Source: Exilibacterium sp.
GTDB taxonomy: Bacteria > Pseudomonadota > Gammaproteobacteria > Pseudomonadales > Cellvibrionaceae
Direction of reading: 5' to 3'
DNA: 64,000 bases
Assembly: GCA_028280195.1 (NCBI GenBank)
Contig: JANQMH010000026.1
Span: 1 to 64,000 of the forward strand
Part shown: piece by piece, positions 60,536 to 64,000 of the stretch
Layout of the letters: each line of letters opens with the position of its first letter
Position numbering within the stretch: the stretch's first letter is position 1
Program-made: the position numbers and the translations under genes
Notes under the pieces: generated by a model
Databases searched by the model: none
Seen by the model: only the letters and a program-made list of their open reading frames with translations
What the model was told of the DNA's origin: nothing

Positions 60536-62305
60536 TTATGCCTCTGTGGTCGAAATCAATACCTGTAAAGCGGCGCCGAGCTTCTGCGCCGCAGCGGATA
60601 CCGGCTCTGCCAGTGGCGCCGGCGCGCTTATGGTGACACACAACTCGCCGCGCGGGTTCTGCCCGCTCTGCGCCGACAGTGCGACATCGGGAAACAGCGC
60701 GCGCAGCTCGCTCACAACCACCTCTTCGGCGGCCATGGCCCGCAGCGTCGGTTTGTGAATCTTGCCGACCGCGGTCAGCGGCATGGCATCCAGCACGGTT
60801 ACCTGCTTCGGGCAGGCGGGCGGCTCCTCGATGCGCCCGGCAATGAAGTCGAGCAGCGCCTGTTGCTCTACCTGCCGGCCCGCACGCAACTGTACATAGA
60901 CCACCGGCAGTTCGCCGGCATAGGCATCGGGCCTGCCCACTGCCGCCGCCATCGCCACCGCCGGGTGCTGCTCGGCGCAGTGCTCGATAGCGGCCGGGTC
61001 GATATTGTGGCCACTGCGGATAATCAGGTCCTTGGCCCGCCCGGTAAGAAACAGGTTGCCGTCGCCGTCGAGATAGCCCAGGTCGCCGGTGTGCAGCCAG
61101 CCCTGGGCATCCAGCGGCGAGTCTATATCGCCGATATAGCCGCCAAAGACCTGCGGGCCGCGCACGCAGATTTCCCCCACCTGGCCGGGCCGGCCGTCGC
61201 TGCCGTCAACGCGGATTTCAGTAACTGGGGGCAGCCAGCCGGCGCTGCCGCGCACCGGCGCCAGCGCGGCGTTGGGCACTGTAATCAGCCCGGCGGTCTC
61301 GGTCATACCGTACATCTGGTGGATGTCCAGACCGGTGATCTCAGCCGCCGCATCGATAATCGCGGGCGGCAGCGGCGCGCCGCCGGTGGCGATCATTTTC
61401 AGGCTGCTGATATCGGCGTCGCCCACCGGCACCTGCAGCATGGCCGCCAGCGAAGTGGGAATGCCGCCGGCCTGGGAGATCCGGTAATGCTCTACCAGGC
61501 GCCAGCAGTGAGCGATTACTTCAGGGTTGCGGAAGCCGCCCGCCGTGGGCAATAGCATATTGCCGCCCGCCGCCAGACTGCCGAGGCTGCTTACCGTGGA
61601 GCCGGCCACATGAAACAGGGGCAGGCCGTTGAGGGTGGTATCGCCGGGAGCCATACCGCTGTAGCGGGCGCGGTGGCAGCCGGTGAGCACCTGGCTGAGG
61701 TGGGTGTGGGGAGCCAGTTTGGGAATGCCGGTGGTGCCGCCGGTATGGAAGTAGGCGGCGATATCCTGCGCCTGCGGCCGCCAATCCTGAGGCAGGGGTT
61801 GCGCGTCGAATGCCGCCACGGCCTGCTCGTAGTGGGGGTGTTCGCCGCTCGGGTCGGGGAATACCACGCTGTAGATCTGCTTGAGCTGCGGCAGCCGCGC
61901 CGCCACAGCCTGCACTTTTTCCCAGATATCGCTGTTCGGATTGGGGCCGAGGGCAAAAACCACCTCGCTGCCGGCCCGCTCCAGCAGGCCGGCCAGGGCC
62001 TCCTCACTGAGCAGCGGGTTGATCGGGTTGGCGATGGCTACCGACTCGGTACCCCATAAGATGGCCTGGGTCTGGGGTATATTGGGCAGCAGCAGGGAGG
62101 CGACGCCGTGGCGATCCCGCAGGTGGCTGCGCACCAGGCGGGCGCTGCGGTTGACGGCGGCCAGCAGTTCGGCATAGCTGGTGCGGCTGTCGCGGATTTG
62201 CGGTGTGATACGCTGCACAAAGGTCAGTGCCGGCTGCCGCTCGAACGCCGCCGCCAGTCGCTCCAGCAGGGCGTAGATGGTGGTGATACCTTCGAGGTGG
62301 TGCAT
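60536..62305 (-). CDS. AMP-dependent acyl-CoA synthetase/ligase
   Basis: A 589-residue member of the ANL superfamily that activates a carboxylate to an acyl-adenylate and then a CoA thioester. Motifs: P-loop YFHTGGTTGIPKLAPHTH, YGMTETAG, HTGDLGYLDGDGNLF, and GKIHKPTLR with the catalytic lysine. The extra C-terminal region (about 545-589) is longer than in many members. Substrate unknown, perhaps a medium- or long-chain or aromatic acid. It precedes the P-loop kinase gene in an operon. Confidence 0.9.
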   Translation of the reverse strand: MHHLEGITTIYALLERLAAAFERQPALTFVQRITPQIRDSRTSYAELLAAVNRSARLVRSHLRDRHGVASLLLPNIPQTQAILWGTESVAIANPINPLLSEEALAGLLERAGSEVVFALGPNPNSDIWEKVQAVAARLPQLKQIYSVVFPDPSGEHPHYEQAVAAFDAQPLPQDWRPQAQDIAAYFHTGGTTGIPKLAPHTHLSQVLTGCHRARYSGMAPGDTTLNGLPLFHVAGSTVSSLGSLAAGGNMLLPTAGGFRNPEVIAHCWRLVEHYRISQAGGIPTSLAAMLQVPVGDADISSLKMIATGGAPLPPAIIDAAAEITGLDIHQMYGMTETAGLITVPNAALAPVRGSAGWLPPVTEIRVDGSDGRPGQVGEICVRGPQVFGGYIGDIDSPLDAQGWLHTGDLGYLDGDGNLFLTGRAKDLIIRSGHNIDPAAIEHCAEQHPAVAMAAAVGRPDAYAGELPVVYVQLRAGRQVEQQALLDFIAGRIEEPPACPKQVTVLDAMPLTAVGKIHKPTLRAMAAEEVVVSELRALFPDVALSAQSGQNPRGELCVTISAPAPLAEPVSAAAQKLGAALQVLISTTEA

Positions 62306-62388
62306 GGCTTGTCTCTCCTCTCACAGTCATCCCCTTACCGTTATTGCCCCGGCGCAGGCAGGGGCCATCAGCGCCTCAAGGCCGCCAG

Positions 62389-62832
62389 TCAGTTTTTGCG
62401 CCAGATAAACGGCCGCTTATAGGCATACATATTCAACGCGCAGAGCACCAGCACCGCATAGCCTATTTCAAACAGGTAGAAGCCGTCGAAAGCCGGCTCC
62501 TGGCCGTAGCGCTGAACACCGACCAGCGGCAGCAGCACGGAATAGCCGAGTGCTTCGAATAAAGCCAGGTAAAAAAAGTAGCGCCAGAATAGCGCCGTTT
62601 GAATCGGCCGGTAGTAGGCAAAGCCGTAAAGCCCCACCGTTGCCACGATCGATACCGCCAGGTCGACAGTATCGAGCAGCGTCAACGCCGGCATCTGCGG
62701 CAGGGCGACGATCGCCAGTGTCATCAGCAGGCCGTTCAGCCAACAGAAAACTCGCCACCCCAGGGAATTGGCCGGTTTGGGCGCGGGCAGATTGGGGTTG
62801 GAATCAGGCGGCTTGTACGGGTCCTGCTGCAA
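62389..62832 (-). CDS. Small membrane protein of unknown function
   Basis: A 147-residue protein with a Pro-rich N-terminus (MQQDPYKPPDSNPNLPAPKP) and four predicted membrane helices (about 28-46, 56-76, 85-105 and 117-135). The family is not recognised. Its start is 83 bases from the acyl-CoA ligase gene downstream, and the two are on the same strand. Confidence 0.72.
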   Translation of the reverse strand: MQQDPYKPPDSNPNLPAPKPANSLGWRVFCWLNGLLMTLAIVALPQMPALTLLDTVDLAVSIVATVGLYGFAYYRPIQTALFWRYFFYLALFEALGYSVLLPLVGVQRYGQEPAFDGFYLFEIGYAVLVLCALNMYAYKRPFIWRKN

Positions 62833-62930
62833 ACGCTTTAAACCTTCCAGTGGAGTTGCGGTGGTCGAAAAGACATGCAGGCAATACTACCACAGCGCTG
62901 CATGCCTACCTATCGGGCACCTGTTGCTTA

Positions 62931-62978
62931 CCTGTTTATTACTGCCCTATGTTATTACTGATCTATGTTATTACTGAC
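62931..62978. repeat. 16-bp tandem repeat, 2-3 copies
   Basis: CTATGTTATTACTGAT (62947-62962) and CTATGTTATTACTGAC (62963-62978) are adjacent, with a degenerate copy CCTGTTTATTACTGCC at 62931-62946. They lie in the 224-bp gap between the receptor gene's end and the small membrane protein. Confidence 0.8.
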
Positions 62979-63056
62979 CTATGGCCACTGCAGGGGTGCC
63001 TGCAAGCAGGTCATGCCAATACACCGGTCCGGCCCATTGGCATCGCGGCCGATTTG

Positions 63057-64000
63057 CTATAGCTCGAAGGTAATATCGACGCCAAGCGTGCGGGGCGCGC
63101 CAAACACCTGGGTGATGGAAACCGGCGGGCTGCCCGCTGGCGCGGCGTAGACAATGTACTCCTCGTCGGTGATATTCTTTCCCCACAGGGAAATCTTCAC
63201 GTTGCCGGCATTTTCCCCCAGTTTGATATCACCGAGTGTCAGCCGCGCATTGTAAAGGGTGTAGGCGTCGAAGCGCTGAAAACCCAGCGGCAGGTAGGCG
63301 TATTGATCGGTCGAGGTGATATCCAGGTGGGCGCTGAGGGTGGCCCAGGGTACCGGGGAGAAAGTGTAGTCCAGAGTCAGGGCGCCGGCGTGCCGCGGTG
63401 TTTGCGTTAATGCAAAGCGCGTCAGCGCCCCGTCGGCGAGCGGATTGGGCTGCAGCGGCATATCGCCGTCCAGATAGGTATAGTGCAGGCCGAGCACCAG
63501 GCCCTGCAGCGGTGTGACAGTCAGATCCAGCTCCAGGCCGTCCACCTCGACTTTCCTTTCCGCATTGATGGTTTCGATAATGGCGATATTGACCGGGTCG
63601 GCAAAGTCGATTTGCAGGCCGTGATAGTCGGTGGCGAACAGCGCGGCATTGATCCGCAGGCGCTGTTGCCAGAGCTCGGATTTCAAACCCAACTCGTTGG
63701 TCTCCGCCTTCTCCTTGTCGTAGGACCTGAAGCTGGTGGCGCGCAGGCTCGCGCCGCCGGCGCGATAGCCGCTGCTGCGGCGCAGATAGGTGGACAGGCC
63801 CGGCGCCCACTCATAATCGAGGGTGAAGGCGTAGTCGAGGTGATCCCAGTCGTCGGTAAATTCATCGAATGCAAACTGCTGGCGGGTGCCGGCTTTGTCG
63901 TCCACCGTATAGCGCAGGCCCGCGGTCAGCGCCAGCGGCCGCTCGAAAGCCATCGAGTTCAAGGTTAGCTGACCGTAGACGGCAGTGGATTCGGATTCGG
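63057..64000 (-). CDS. TonB-dependent receptor, C-terminal part (cut by window end)
   Basis: The frame is open past the last base of the window, so only the C-terminal 313 codons are seen; the N-terminal plug lies beyond. The visible part is beta-barrel with repeated strand-like segments (AVYGQLTLNSMAF, LDYAFTLDYEWAPGLSTYLRRSSGYRAGG, GLVLGLHYTYLDG), ending FGAPRTLGVDITFEL with an aromatic residue two from the end. The barrel sequence resembles receptors for siderophores or other small ligands, but substrate cannot be assigned. An internal TTG at 63962 is not a true start. Confidence 0.88.
   Translation of the reverse strand, partial: ESESTAVYGQLTLNSMAFERPLALTAGLRYTVDDKAGTRQQFAFDEFTDDWDHLDYAFTLDYEWAPGLSTYLRRSSGYRAGGASLRATSFRSYDKEKAETNELGLKSELWQQRLRINAALFATDYHGLQIDFADPVNIAIIETINAERKVEVDGLELDLTVTPLQGLVLGLHYTYLDGDMPLQPNPLADGALTRFALTQTPRHAGALTLDYTFSPVPWATLSAHLDITSTDQYAYLPLGFQRFDAYTLYNARLTLGDIKLGENAGNVKISLWGKNITDEEYIVYAAPAGSPPVSITQVFGAPRTLGVDITFEL

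Overview
The window reads as a chromosomal segment of a GC-rich (roughly 60%) free-living gammaproteobacterium, probably marine and near Cellvibrionales/Spongiibacteraceae or Pseudomonadales. The basis is gene order and content: nrdR-ribD-ribE-ribBA-ribH-nusB-thiL-pgpA, xseB-ispA-dxs, a PspF-type psp locus, a Gac/Rsm-type small RNA, and large TonB-dependent receptors, one beside a tryptophan halogenase and a SapC gene. This placement is inference; no rRNA or tRNA gene is present to confirm it.

Layout. 0-7.7 kb: radA, two PilZ proteins, an alpha/beta hydrolase, a CBS-GGDEF diguanylate cyclase, and a glutathionyl-hydroquinone reductase/pirin operon facing its likely LysR regulator. 7.9-14.4 kb: a DPP III-like metallopeptidase lipoprotein, a TonB-dependent receptor and ettA. 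14.5-21.2 kb: a valine-degradation operon (mmsA, acyl-CoA dehydrogenase, enoyl-CoA hydratase, hydroxyisobutyryl-CoA hydrolase, mmsB) facing an AraC regulator. 21.4-30.4 kb: glyA and the riboflavin/nusB/thiL/pgpA cluster, ending with an aspartyl protease and ribA. 30.4-36.2 kb: receptor, tryptophan halogenase and SapC. 36.2-41.2 kb: a phosphoesterase, two small envelope proteins, and dxs, ispA, xseB. 41.5-44.2 kb: pomA, pomB, a PilZ protein, then an unannotated Rsm/Csr-like small RNA with a GacA-type box. 44.5-50.1 kb: an HNH protein, an unknown exported protein, pspF and a sigma-54 psp operon that starts with a 49-codon membrane protein. 50.2-64 kb: a cold-shock protein, a discoidin-like lipoprotein, an FHA / CHASE2-kinase / FHA cassette, an ABC exporter, a DMT transporter, a P-loop kinase, an acyl-CoA ligase, and a third receptor cut by the window end.

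Two themes cut across the genes. First, intergenic gaps between 1.4 and 29.1 kb carry a family of in-phase 7-bp repeats (units NNACTAG, or a related ACAG/AGCT type) that fold into hairpins and often supply or abut stop codons. Second, short tandem repeats of 13-21 bp sit at gene 3' ends or in gaps, twice with the stop codon inside the repeat. Cyclic-di-GMP functions (one cyclase, three PilZ proteins), the stator genes and the Rsm-like RNA suggest that motility/biofilm control is well represented. No CRISPR array, insertion sequence, prophage, rRNA or tRNA was seen.
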